A stretch of 64,000 nucleotides of DNA from an uncultured Pelagibacteraceae bacterium (GTDB taxonomy: Bacteria > Pseudomonadota > Alphaproteobacteria > Pelagibacterales > Pelagibacteraceae): positions 1 through 64,000 of the forward strand of contig CABYFA010000003.1 in assembly GCA_902518155.1 (NCBI GenBank), written 5' to 3'. The translations under genes were made by a program, and so were the position numbers. Below the pieces are notes generated by a model. It ran no database searches and was not told the DNA's origin. It was given only the letters and a program-made list of their open reading frames with translations. How positions within the stretch are numbered: position 1 is the stretch's first letter; each line of letters starts with the position of its first letter. This document shows positions 8,858 to 17,840 of the stretch, piece by piece.

Positions 8858-10891
8858 ATGTTAAACTCTGAATATTTAAAAAATCTTAATAAAGCCCAAA
8901 AAGAGGCTGTTACACATCTTGATGGACCCCTTTTAATCGTGGCTGGTGCTGGTTCTGGAAAAACCAAAGTACTTACAACAAGGATAGCAAATATAATTAA
9001 AGAGAAAAAAGCTTATCCTAATCAAATACTAGCAGTAACATTCACCAACAAAGCTGCTAAAGAAATGCAAACCAGAGTAAGCAAAATTTTAGGCGCCTCA
9101 GCGACGGGGTTATCATGGCTTGGAACTTTTCACTCTATTTGTGCAAAACTTTTAAGGAAACACGCTCCAGCGGTTAATCTTAAATCAAATTTTACAATAA
9201 TAGACTCTGATGATCAAATAAGACTAGTTAAAAATATATGTAAAGCAGAAAACATCGATATTAAACAATTAGCTCCAAGATATATTCTTGCAATAATTGA
9301 TAAATGGAAAAATAAAGGATTTTATCCAAGTGAGGTGGTGATCAATCCAAAGGATATTTATGAAAAAACTATATTACCAATTTATAGGATTTATCAACGC
9401 AAATTGATTGATTTAAACTCATGTGACTTTGGTGACCTGATTCTTCATGCAGTCAAGATCCTAGAAAAAAATAAAGATTTGAGAGAAATTTACTCAAAAA
9501 ATTTTAAATATATTTTAGTTGATGAATATCAAGATACAAATTTTATACAAAGTAAATGGCTTAAATTACTTTCAGAAACAAATAAAAATATCTGCTGTGT
9601 AGGAGATGATGATCAATCAATTTATAGTTGGAGAGGAGCAGAAATAAAAAATTTTTTAGAATTTGACCAAGTTTATGAAAATACAAAAGTAATAAGATTA
9701 GAAGAAAATTATAGATCCACTGAAAATATTCTAGCTGTTGCATCAAGCTTGATAGCGAATAATGAAAATAGGGTTGGAAAAACATTAAAAACAACTTTAC
9801 AAGAAGGTGAGCTAATCAAATTAAATTGTTATAAAAATGGAAAAGATGAGGCCATTGGCATTTCAGATGAAATTGAAAAAACAAAGAAAGAATATTCATA
9901 TAATAATATTACAATTCTTGTGAGAGCGATATTTCAAACTAGAGAATTTGAAGAAAGATTCTTAAAAATTGGCTTACCTTATAGAATTTTGGGTGGGATA
10001 AAATTTTATGAAAGAGCCGAAATAAAAGATTGTGTTGCCTACTTAAGATTGGTGTATCAAGAAAAAGATGATCTTGCTTTTGAAAGGATTGTTAATAATC
10101 CAAAGCGATCAATTGGTGATAGTTCAATAAAAAGTATTCATGAATTTGCAAAAATACAAAAAGATTGTTTAGAGATTTCATCTCGAAAAATGATAGAGGA
10201 AAACTTGATCAAACCTAAAGCTAAAATTGGCTTAATGTCCTTTTTAGATTTAATTTCAAAATGGAGAAATGATCTAAAAATAAAAAAAATGGGTCATGTT
10301 AAATTATTACAAACTATTCTTGATGAATCTGGATACTCAGCAATGCTTAAAAATAAAAAAGATCTAGAAAATGAAAATAGACTTGAAAATATTAAAGAAT
10401 TGTTAAGCGCAATGAAAGAATTCGATAATTTGGAGAGTTTTTTAGATCATGTTTCACTAGCAACCTCAATTGATCAAGAATGGGAAGGTGAAAAAGTTAA
10501 TATGATGACAATGCACGCCGCTAAAGGTCTAGAGTTTGAGGTAGTTTTTTTACCCGGTTGGGAAGAAGGACTTTTTCCTCACCAAAAGTCTATTGAAGAA
10601 AAAGGTCAAAATGGATTAGAAGAAGAGAGAAGGTTAGCTTATGTGGGCTTAACTAGAGCTAAGAAAAAAGTAGTAGTATCTTTTTCAATGAACAGATTTT
10701 ATCAGGGTGATTGGATAGATAGCATGGCGTCGAGGTTTATTGATGAACTACCAGAAAAATATTTAGAAAAAAATTCTTTTTTTGGTGAAACTAAAGAAGA
10801 AATGGAGGAATTTGAATTCAATCAGGATATTGAAAATGAAAGTGGTATTAATAGTCCTGGATGGTTGAGGTATCAAAAGAGAATTAAATGA
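8858..10891 (+). CDS. uvrD: UvrD/PcrA-type superfamily 1 DNA helicase
   Basis: ATP-dependent 3'-5' DNA helicase of nucleotide-excision and mismatch repair, which also removes stalled proteins from DNA. SF1A motifs are all visible: Walker A AGAGSGKT near residue 30, TFTNKAAKEM, GTFHSI, the Walker B-like LVDEYQDTN, GDDDQSIYSWRGA, LEENYRS, TMHAAKGLEFEVVF and the arginine-containing VGLTRAKK. The 677-residue length is normal. Its ATG lies 13 bp after a TATAAT, implying a very short leader. The stop overlaps the next gene's ATG (ATGA), so translation is probably coupled. Confidence 0.95.
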   Translation: MLNSEYLKNLNKAQKEAVTHLDGPLLIVAGAGSGKTKVLTTRIANIIKEKKAYPNQILAVTFTNKAAKEMQTRVSKILGASATGLSWLGTFHSICAKLLRKHAPAVNLKSNFTIIDSDDQIRLVKNICKAENIDIKQLAPRYILAIIDKWKNKGFYPSEVVINPKDIYEKTILPIYRIYQRKLIDLNSCDFGDLILHAVKILEKNKDLREIYSKNFKYILVDEYQDTNFIQSKWLKLLSETNKNICCVGDDDQSIYSWRGAEIKNFLEFDQVYENTKVIRLEENYRSTENILAVASSLIANNENRVGKTLKTTLQEGELIKLNCYKNGKDEAIGISDEIEKTKKEYSYNNITILVRAIFQTREFEERFLKIGLPYRILGGIKFYERAEIKDCVAYLRLVYQEKDDLAFERIVNNPKRSIGDSSIKSIHEFAKIQKDCLEISSRKMIEENLIKPKAKIGLMSFLDLISKWRNDLKIKKMGHVKLLQTILDESGYSAMLKNKKDLENENRLENIKELLSAMKEFDNLESFLDHVSLATSIDQEWEGEKVNMMTMHAAKGLEFEVVFLPGWEEGLFPHQKSIEEKGQNGLEEERRLAYVGLTRAKKKVVVSFSMNRFYQGDWIDSMASRFIDELPEKYLEKNSFFGETKEEMEEFEFNQDIENESGINSPGWLRYQKRIK

Positions 10892-12588
10892 GTAATGATC
10901 GAATAAACACTCTTATTAGTAAATTTAATAGATATAATATTGATGGATATATTATTCCCAAAAATGACGAATTTTTTTCAGAATACTCTGCAAATGATAG
11001 ACTTAAAGCTATCACAAAATTTTCTGGCTCTGCTGGCTATTCAATCATTTTAAAAAAGAAAAACTACTTATTCGTTGATGGGAGATATACAATCCAAGCA
11101 AAAAAAGAAGTGGGTAAACGCTTTAAAATTGTAGATTTGCATAAAATTATTAATTGTAATTTATTCCAAAATCTATTAATAGGTTTTGATCCAAAAATCT
11201 TTACATCTAGTCAAATTAAGAAATTTTTTCATAAAAATAATAAAGTCAAAAGTATTGAGCTAAATTTAATTGACCAAATTCATAAAAACAAAGTTATATC
11301 TAGCAAACCTTTTTTTTCTCTTAAAAACAAAATAGTTGGTGAAGACTATAAAACTAAAATTATGAAAATAAGGAAATACTTAAACAAAAATAAATCAGAT
11401 TATTTATTTATCACAGCACCTGAAAATGTTGCATGGCTTCTTAATATAAGAGGACATGACAATCCAAATAGTCCTATTCCTAACTGCCAATTAATAATAA
11501 AAAATAAACAAAGTTTTTATTTGATTTCATCTAAGGATAAAGTTTCAAGGTTAATTAATGAAAAAAAAATAAAATCTGATCAAATAATTGAGCCAAAGAA
11601 TTTTAGTAAATTTATTTCAAATCTTAAAGGTAAAAAAATTATTATTGATAAAAATTCTTGCTCAATTTTTTTTGAAAATATATTGAAAAAAAAATTCAAA
11701 ATTTTAAGTGTTGAAGATCCAATTTATTCACTTAAATCATTAAAAAATAAAACAGAAATAAAAAGTATGTTAAAAGCTCATATTTTTGATGGTGTTGCAT
11801 TAACCAAATTTATTTATTGGATCAAATATATAAATAAAAAAACAATCACTGAATTTGAGGCACAAAATAAATTGGAAAATTTTAGAAAAAAAAATAAAGA
11901 TTATTTGTATCCAAGTTTTAATACTATCGCTGGTACAGCAGAGAATGCGGCTATTGTTCATTATAGAGCAACAAAAAAAAATACAAAAAAAATAAAAAAA
12001 AAAGATATTTTTTTATGTGATTCTGGAGGTCAATATAAATATGGTACTACAGATGTGACAAGAACAATTTGTTTCTCAAAACCTAAAAAGAATATAAAAA
12101 ATATTTTCACAAGAGTATTAAAAGGTCATATTGCTGTCGTAAAATCAAATTTAAATAAGTTTTCTTCTGGCAATCAGATAGACATTAGAGCAAGAAAATT
12201 TTTAAAAGAGATCAACTTAGATTACCAACATGGAACTGGACATGGTGTAGGTTTTTTTTTAAATGTGCATGAGGGACCTCAGTCTATCTCTAAATTTAAT
12301 AAGGTAAAGTTACGCGAAGGAATGATTTTAAGTAATGAACCAGGATATTATAAAAAAGATAAATTTGGAATACGTATAGAAAATTTAATTTATGTAAAAA
12401 AAAATAAAAATAAAATGTATTTTGAAAATTTAACTCTAGTTCCTATTGATAAAGATTTAATAAATTTTGATTTATTAACAAATGATGAAAAAAATTACCT
12501 TTGGAGATATAATTTGGATATTTATGCAAAACTTCATAAATATTTAAACCCTGGTGAAAAAAAATGGTTAGCTTCTTTAATCCAATAA
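10888..12588 (+). CDS. pepP: Xaa-Pro aminopeptidase (M24B, three-domain type)
   Basis: Dimetal peptidase releasing N-terminal residues next to proline. The 566 residues consist of two creatinase-like N-terminal domains followed by a pita-bread catalytic domain and a C-terminal extension, like the long eukaryotic and alphaproteobacterial form. The five metal-ligand segments can be followed: FLCDSGGQ, TTDVTRT, HGTGHGVG, LSNEPGYY and GIRIENLI. It overlaps uvrD by 4 nt upstream and its end overlaps the stop of convergent ligA by 12 nt. It probably serves dipeptide recycling; specificity is inferred from the family. Confidence 0.9.
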   Translation: MSNDRINTLISKFNRYNIDGYIIPKNDEFFSEYSANDRLKAITKFSGSAGYSIILKKKNYLFVDGRYTIQAKKEVGKRFKIVDLHKIINCNLFQNLLIGFDPKIFTSSQIKKFFHKNNKVKSIELNLIDQIHKNKVISSKPFFSLKNKIVGEDYKTKIMKIRKYLNKNKSDYLFITAPENVAWLLNIRGHDNPNSPIPNCQLIIKNKQSFYLISSKDKVSRLINEKKIKSDQIIEPKNFSKFISNLKGKKIIIDKNSCSIFFENILKKKFKILSVEDPIYSLKSLKNKTEIKSMLKAHIFDGVALTKFIYWIKYINKKTITEFEAQNKLENFRKKNKDYLYPSFNTIAGTAENAAIVHYRATKKNTKKIKKKDIFLCDSGGQYKYGTTDVTRTICFSKPKKNIKNIFTRVLKGHIAVVKSNLNKFSSGNQIDIRARKFLKEINLDYQHGTGHGVGFFLNVHEGPQSISKFNKVKLREGMILSNEPGYYKKDKFGIRIENLIYVKKNKNKMYFENLTLVPIDKDLINFDLLTNDEKNYLWRYNLDIYAKLHKYLNPGEKKWLASLIQ

Positions 12589-14598
12589 TTTAAATAGTTC
12601 TGACTGATCTATAATTTTTATTTTAAGCTCTTTTGCAGCTTCAACTTTCCGTTTAGTAGGTTTTTCTCCAATTATCAGGTAATCAAGTTTTTTTGAAACA
12701 TTACTAATTATTGTTCCAGAATTTTTTTCTATTAAGGACTTAGCCTCCGCTCTACTCATACCTGTTAATTTTCCAGTAAACATAAATATCTTATCACTTA
12801 AAACACCGTCAGTTTTATTTTCAATTGTTTTCTTAATGTTTAAAATTTTTTGAAGATCTTGAATTACCTTCAAATTAGTCTTATGTGAAAAAAATTTTTT
12901 TAAAGAAGTTATTTGAGTTTCACCAATCCCATCAATATTTAACAAATCATCAATTTTATTTTCTTTAGAAAGATTTAAAAAATTTTCTGGACTTTTAAGT
13001 GTTTTCGCAATTAATTTAGCATTTTCAAAACCAATATGTCTTATACCAAGAGCGTATACAAATTTTTCAAAGGAAATGTTTTTTTTTTCTTCAATTGCAT
13101 ATCTTAAATTAGCTACAGATTGTTGTCCCCATCCATTCATTATTTTTATCTTTTCGTAATTCAGACCAAAAATATCTTGCGGTAATCTAATCATTTTCAA
13201 TTTCCAGAAATTTTCTACAATCTTTTTGCCAAAGCCATCAATGTTAAAGGCCTCTTTTGACACAAAGTGTTTAATTTTTTCTATGGTCATCTTATCACAT
13301 TCATATCCCTCACTTGAACATCTTCTAACAGCATCATTTTTTTTTGTAATAGAATTATATTCTTTGATTGTTTTACTACCGCATGAAGGACACTTGATGG
13401 GAAAAATATATTTTTTTGAATTTTTTTTCCGCTTTTTAAAATTCACTTCAATTATGTGTGGAATTACATCTCCTGCTCTCTCAACTACAACTACATCCCC
13501 TATTCTTATATCTTTTCTCAAAATTTCATCTTCATTATGAAGTGTTGCATTAGATACAACTACACCACCAATATTAATTGGTTTTATTTTTGCAACAGGT
13601 GTCAATGCCCCTGTTCTTCCCACTTGAATCTCGATATTTAAAATTGTTGAAATACCTTTATTTGCAGAAAACTTGTGGGCAATAGCCCAACGAGGTGAAT
13701 TTGTAACGTTGCCTAAACGTTTCTGTAAATCAAAACTATTTATTTTGTAAACGATGCCATCTATATCAAAATTAATCTCATTTCTTTTTTTTTCTATTTC
13801 ATGGTAATTTTTCATTAAATTTTTAATCCCTTTTATAGTTTTATTAAATGGATTTGTTTTAAAACCCCACTCACTTAATTTTTGTAAGTAGTTGCTTTGA
13901 TTTTTTATTTCCATACTATTTACATACCCAAAAGTATAAGCAATAAACTTTAATGGAATTTTCTTTGTATCTTGAGGATTTTTTTGTCGTAATGATCCAG
14001 ATGCAGCATTTCTTGGATTAGCGAACTTATCTTTAAAATTTTCAAAATCATTATTTTGAATAAATACTTCACCCCGAATATCTATTTCATCAGGAAAATT
14101 TTTAGCTGAAATATTTTTAGGAATATCATCAATTGTCATTAAATTCTGAGTAATATCCTCTCCTTCTTTCCCATCACCTCTTGAAAGTCCCATTACAAAT
14201 TTTCCCTTTTTAAATATTAATGAAGCAGAAATACCATCAATTTTAGGTTCTGCACTGTACTCAAATTCATTTGAACTTTTTTGGTCTAAAAAATTATTAA
14301 TTTTTTTTTCAAAATTTACTAAATCCTCCTCATCAAAAGCATTTGAAAGTGAAAGCATGGGAACTTTATGAAGAACTTTTTTAAAAGTTTTAGATGGTTT
14401 AAAACCTACTATTTTAGAGGGTGAATTCGCACTTTCTAAAAAATCATATTTTTTTTCTAAAGATAATATATCTGCTTTAATTTGATCATATTCATAATCA
14501 TTTACTAAAGGCTTGCTTAATTCATAATAATATTTGTTAAGTTTTACAAAATTTTGAATTTTTTTATTGTATTTTTTCTTGAGTTTATTTTTATCCAT
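12577..14598 (-). CDS. ligA: NAD-dependent DNA ligase
   Basis: Replicative DNA ligase sealing nicks with NAD as adenyl donor. The 673-residue protein has the standard order. An N-terminal NMN-binding region (YYELSKPLVNDYEYD) is followed by the adenylated lysine in EPKIDGISA, GRTGALTPVA in the OB fold, and a zinc ribbon with CPSC and, further on, C-x6-C. Helix-hairpin-helix repeats include NIDGIGETQI, and a BRCT domain (MFTGKLTGMSR) ends the protein. It is the last gene of the division cluster and starts 1 bp after the bamD stop. In many alphaproteobacteria recN sits between bamD and ligA; it is absent here. Confidence 0.96.
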   Translation of the reverse strand: MDKNKLKKKYNKKIQNFVKLNKYYYELSKPLVNDYEYDQIKADILSLEKKYDFLESANSPSKIVGFKPSKTFKKVLHKVPMLSLSNAFDEEDLVNFEKKINNFLDQKSSNEFEYSAEPKIDGISASLIFKKGKFVMGLSRGDGKEGEDITQNLMTIDDIPKNISAKNFPDEIDIRGEVFIQNNDFENFKDKFANPRNAASGSLRQKNPQDTKKIPLKFIAYTFGYVNSMEIKNQSNYLQKLSEWGFKTNPFNKTIKGIKNLMKNYHEIEKKRNEINFDIDGIVYKINSFDLQKRLGNVTNSPRWAIAHKFSANKGISTILNIEIQVGRTGALTPVAKIKPINIGGVVVSNATLHNEDEILRKDIRIGDVVVVERAGDVIPHIIEVNFKKRKKNSKKYIFPIKCPSCGSKTIKEYNSITKKNDAVRRCSSEGYECDKMTIEKIKHFVSKEAFNIDGFGKKIVENFWKLKMIRLPQDIFGLNYEKIKIMNGWGQQSVANLRYAIEEKKNISFEKFVYALGIRHIGFENAKLIAKTLKSPENFLNLSKENKIDDLLNIDGIGETQITSLKKFFSHKTNLKVIQDLQKILNIKKTIENKTDGVLSDKIFMFTGKLTGMSRAEAKSLIEKNSGTIISNVSKKLDYLIIGEKPTKRKVEAAKELKIKIIDQSELFKLLD

Positions 14599-14599
14599 C

Positions 14600-15442
14600 T
14601 CATTCTAAAAGAGTTTTAAATTTTTTTATTAGCCCCCCACTTTTTTTTTTAAATGTTTTTAATCTCTTTTTTTTTCTTTTTTCGTAATTTTTATCAAATA
14701 AACTATAAGAATTTTCATACCACTTTGAAGATTGGTAATTATACCCTAATAATTGGGCATATTTTTCAGCTTCATCAATCAAACCAATTGAATAATGTAC
14801 TTCAACTAACCTATGTAAAGCTTCTTCAGCATAAATGGTAGTGTCATATTTATCTATAATTTCTCTAAATCTATTTATTGCAGGTATCCATTTTTTTTTA
14901 TCAAAATAATATCTTCCTAAATACATCTCTTTTGCGGCAAGAATGTCATTAATTAAATCTATCTTAAATTCTGCATCGATTGCGTATTCAGTATTTGGAT
15001 AATTTTTAAGAATAATATTAAAATTTTTTTTAGCATTTATGATTGATTGTAAATCTTTTTTCTCATCAACAATTTGTTCATAATAGCAAATTGCTAATAA
15101 ATAATATACATATCCTAAATCTTTGCTGGTTGGATACACCTTTAAAAATCTTTGTAATTCGGCTATAGCATCACCATAATAATCTTGGGTATAGTAAGAA
15201 TATGCAGCCATTAAAGCTGATTGTGGTGCCGAGTTTGCTTGAGGAAATAATATTTCTGCTTCATTAAATTTTTTTGCAGCATACAATACGTCACCACTAT
15301 CTAAAGCTTCCATTCCTTCTTTATAAGCTGCTTGAACTTGCAGTTCTAAACTTTTCTCCTTTATAGTTGAATTTTTTATTGTCTCTTTTGAACAAGAAAA
15401 AAATAAAACAAAAACAAAGAAAAAAACTAGAAACTTAAACAT
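14600..15442 (-). CDS. bamD: Outer-membrane protein assembly factor BamD (lipoprotein)
   Basis: Essential lipoprotein of the beta-barrel assembly machine, anchored to the periplasmic face of the outer membrane. The N-terminus is a hydrophobic signal ending in a lipobox-like FFSC with Cys17 as the likely lipidated residue. TPR-like helices follow, including ALDSGDVLYAAKKFNEAEILFP and DAIAELQRFLKVYPTS. The last roughly 20 residues are very basic. The 280-residue length fits the family. The lpxC-bamD-ligA neighbourhood is the standard alphaproteobacterial one. Lgt, which would modify the cysteine, is encoded near 59.5 kb. Confidence 0.92.
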   Translation of the reverse strand: MFKFLVFFFVFVLFFSCSKETIKNSTIKEKSLELQVQAAYKEGMEALDSGDVLYAAKKFNEAEILFPQANSAPQSALMAAYSYYTQDYYGDAIAELQRFLKVYPTSKDLGYVYYLLAICYYEQIVDEKKDLQSIINAKKNFNIILKNYPNTEYAIDAEFKIDLINDILAAKEMYLGRYYFDKKKWIPAINRFREIIDKYDTTIYAEEALHRLVEVHYSIGLIDEAEKYAQLLGYNYQSSKWYENSYSLFDKNYEKRKKKRLKTFKKKSGGLIKKFKTLLE

Positions 15443-15489
15443 AATTGTTTTATACAGATTTAATTAAGAATTTTAAAGTTCAATATATG

Positions 15490-16410
15490 TTAAGCAATCG
15501 ATCTTAATAATGTTTTATTAAGAATAGTATGAGGAAGATTTCTTTCTTGAATCTCAATTATTGAAAAGTTTTCTTTATTTTCAAACACTTTCTTTAACAA
15601 CTGGTTAGTTAAAAAATGACCCCCTTGTGAGCAGTTTACACTTCCGATTATTCTATAACCACTTGTGTATAGATCTCCAATACAATCTAATATTTTGTGA
15701 TTTACAAACTCTTTAGGATTTCTAAGCTTTTCAGAGTTTAAAATCTCATTACCTTTCACAACGATCGCGTTGTCCAAACTACCACCTTTTGCAAGTCCTT
15801 TTTTTTTGATTTTTTCTACATCGTCGAATAAACAATATGTTCTTGAGTTTAAAATATCTACCAAATCATCTTCGTAAACGTTTACTTTATTTTCTTGATT
15901 TCCAATTAAACAATCTTCATATTTCAACTTAAAACTAATATCTAAACTTAATTTAGAAGGCTCTATGGAAATAAATTTCTCTCCATGATGGCATGTTATT
16001 TTTTTTTGTATCTTAATTATTTTTATCGGCGTTTCGCTTTTTTTTAATCCACAATTTTTTAAAATTTCTATAAATCCTTTTGCTGAACCATCTAAAATGG
16101 GTACCTCCTCATTATTTATTTCTATCAGTGCATTATCAATCCCTAATCCAAATAAAGCACCCATTAAATGTTCAATGGTTGATACTTTTACTCCGTGCTC
16201 ATTAGATATAGTTGTATTTAACAATGTATTAGTTACATTATTAAAACTTGGGTAAACATAATTGTTTGATTCTAAATCTACTCTTTTAAAAATAATTCCT
16301 GTATTTGGTTCGGAGGGCTTTACTGATACCTTGGCTAATTTACCATTATGAAGTCCAACTCCACTAAAAGTTGCTGTTTTTTTAAGAGTTTTTTGACTTA
16401 ACAATGACAC
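15490..16410 (-). CDS. lpxC: UDP-3-O-acyl-N-acetylglucosamine deacetylase
   Basis: Zinc enzyme of the committed step of lipid A synthesis, so the cell makes lipopolysaccharide or at least lipid A. Family motifs are TATFSGVGLHNG at the N-terminus, the zinc-binding EHLMGAL, SRTYC and HKILDCIGDL with the second zinc histidine and aspartate. A late histidine occurs in SQGGHFLTNQLL. The 306-residue length is normal. It lies 64 bp after the ftsA-like gene and 47 bp before bamD. In most alphaproteobacteria ftsZ lies in the position just upstream, but not here. Confidence 0.96.
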   Translation of the reverse strand: MSLLSQKTLKKTATFSGVGLHNGKLAKVSVKPSEPNTGIIFKRVDLESNNYVYPSFNNVTNTLLNTTISNEHGVKVSTIEHLMGALFGLGIDNALIEINNEEVPILDGSAKGFIEILKNCGLKKSETPIKIIKIQKKITCHHGEKFISIEPSKLSLDISFKLKYEDCLIGNQENKVNVYEDDLVDILNSRTYCLFDDVEKIKKKGLAKGGSLDNAIVVKGNEILNSEKLRNPKEFVNHKILDCIGDLYTSGYRIIGSVNCSQGGHFLTNQLLKKVFENKENFSIIEIQERNLPHTILNKTLLRSIA

Positions 16411-16474
16411 GAGGGAACTTTTAATATGTTAAGAAAAAAAACTGAAAACAACAAATATTACGATAAACTACTAG

Positions 16475-17179
16475 TTAATTAAAAAAATTAAAGAATTTCT
16501 CAAAAAAACCATATTTTTTGTTAGTTTTACCAATCAGCAAAATCTCATTGCTATTGTAGCCTGAAATAATTCTACTTGCTGTTGTAAAAATAGTGTCATC
16601 TGTATTATCTTTTAATTTTTCTAAATAACTAGCGCTTAAAATTTGATTTAACGAAATATGATATTTTTTTAAAATCTTTTCTATATTTTTAATTAAATTT
16701 TTTGAAAGGCAAATAAATTCTGTATCTAAAGAAAAAATATTACAATTAACATTTTCTGGTAAAGTTGTATAAAATTTATTGTCGATCACGTATCTTTCTA
16801 TAAGAAAATGTATGATTTTTTTATTTTGTAAATTCGATTGACATAAATTTTTTAAGTCATTTAATGGATGAATTAAAGCTTCTGAATTTAGAAGATTTCC
16901 ATTATTATCTTTTTTGATTGATAATTTTATTGAGTGAAATTCATTACTATCTAAAATCACATATGTATCTTTAACAAAACTATTTAATTTTTTTTCAATT
17001 CTAAATATGTTGGAATCTAAAAATTCATTCAATTTAGTTAATTTTATTTCTGTAGAATTTTCTTTTATTATTAATTTTTCAGAATAAATTTTTTCATTAG
17101 TTGAAATTTCAGCAACATAAATAATAAATTGATTATGATTTAAATAAAGATATGTCTGGAAATCTATTTTTTTAGTCAT
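16475..17179 (-). CDS. Shortened FtsA-like protein lacking the ATPase core
   Basis: A 234-residue protein where ftsA is expected, overlapping ftsQ by 8 nt. By eye, three blocks align to E. coli FtsA. IIHFLIERYVID (122-133) matches VLHVIPQEYAID. FICLSKNLIKNIEKIL with ISLNQILSASYLEKL (155-189) matches the end of the SHS2/1C domain and the helix after it. DTIFTTASRIISGY (195-208) matches EPYYSTAVGLLHYG, the last core helix. The tail KYGFFEKFFNFFN (222-234) looks like FtsA's membrane-binding amphipathic helix. About 180 residues, covering subdomains 2A, 2B and the phosphate loops, are absent. The first phosphate motif is also degenerate (YLNHNQF). It probably still tethers division proteins to the membrane but cannot bind ATP; that is inference. 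Confidence 0.7.
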   Translation of the reverse strand: MTKKIDFQTYLYLNHNQFIIYVAEISTNEKIYSEKLIIKENSTEIKLTKLNEFLDSNIFRIEKKLNSFVKDTYVILDSNEFHSIKLSIKKDNNGNLLNSEALIHPLNDLKNLCQSNLQNKKIIHFLIERYVIDNKFYTTLPENVNCNIFSLDTEFICLSKNLIKNIEKILKKYHISLNQILSASYLEKLKDNTDDTIFTTASRIISGYNSNEILLIGKTNKKYGFFEKFFNFFN

Positions 17180-17840
17180 TTATGACAATTTGATTTTTTT
17201 GACGTATATCTAAAATTTTAATATTACTAAATTCTATATTATTAAGTAATTCAATTGATAAATCTAATGAATCTTTAATTCCTGTAATCGGTAATTTTAT
17301 TAAAATTCCTGAGATCATTTCAATATCCCATCTTCCTGAGGGAAAATAGTAAAAATTCTTTATGTTATTATATTCAAGATCAGATTGAAGAATGATATTT
17401 TTAAATTCTATAAATTCTTCTGTTTCAAAGTTTCCAAAAACAAAAGGTAAATTTTTAGAATAGTTTTTTGTATTAATAAATTTTCCATTAGATCCAACCA
17501 AATAATTTTTTCCATTTATATTCGTAGATGCTAAAAAATTTGTTTTTTTAATTTTGATTTCAAGAGATGATGGATATCTTTTAAACACTTCATATTCTTC
17601 AATTAAATTATTAGAGTTTAATATTTCTTTTATTTGGGATTTTTGAATAGATAATAAATTATTTAATCTTATTAAATTGGTGATTTTAAGAAATTCATTA
17701 TTGTTAAATTCTATTCCTTCTATACCAATCATATTAATTTTGGGAAGATCAAAATTTTTCAAATTTTTGTTATTGAAAGTGCCAAGAATGATTACTAAAG
17801 AAATATAAAAAATAATTTTCTTATTTATTTGTTGAGGCAT
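17172..17840 (-). CDS. ftsQ: Cell division protein FtsQ
   Basis: Bitopic divisome protein linking the early ring to FtsL and the FtsWI synthase. The 222 residues comprise a very short cytoplasmic tail, one hydrophobic segment (IIFYISLVIILGTF, about 9-22), then a POTRA domain beginning around IEGIEFNNNEFLKI. The FtsQ-type segment KRYPSSLEIKIKKTNFLA sits near residue 90, followed by a beta domain. It is short for the family, mostly through loss of the cytoplasmic region. It overlaps ddl by 20 nt upstream and the ftsA-like gene by 8 nt downstream. Identity rests on the POTRA motif plus position. Confidence 0.85.
   Translation of the reverse strand: MPQQINKKIIFYISLVIILGTFNNKNLKNFDLPKINMIGIEGIEFNNNEFLKITNLIRLNNLLSIQKSQIKEILNSNNLIEEYEVFKRYPSSLEIKIKKTNFLASTNINGKNYLVGSNGKFINTKNYSKNLPFVFGNFETEEFIEFKNIILQSDLEYNNIKNFYYFPSGRWDIEMISGILIKLPITGIKDSLDLSIELLNNIEFSNIKILDIRQKNQIVIND

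Noticed and set aside
16475-17179. The ftsA-like gene as a decaying pseudogene
   Set aside because: The frame is intact, both conserved ends and the terminal amphipathic helix remain, the overlap with ftsQ is kept and no remnant of the middle domains is visible nearby in any frame.
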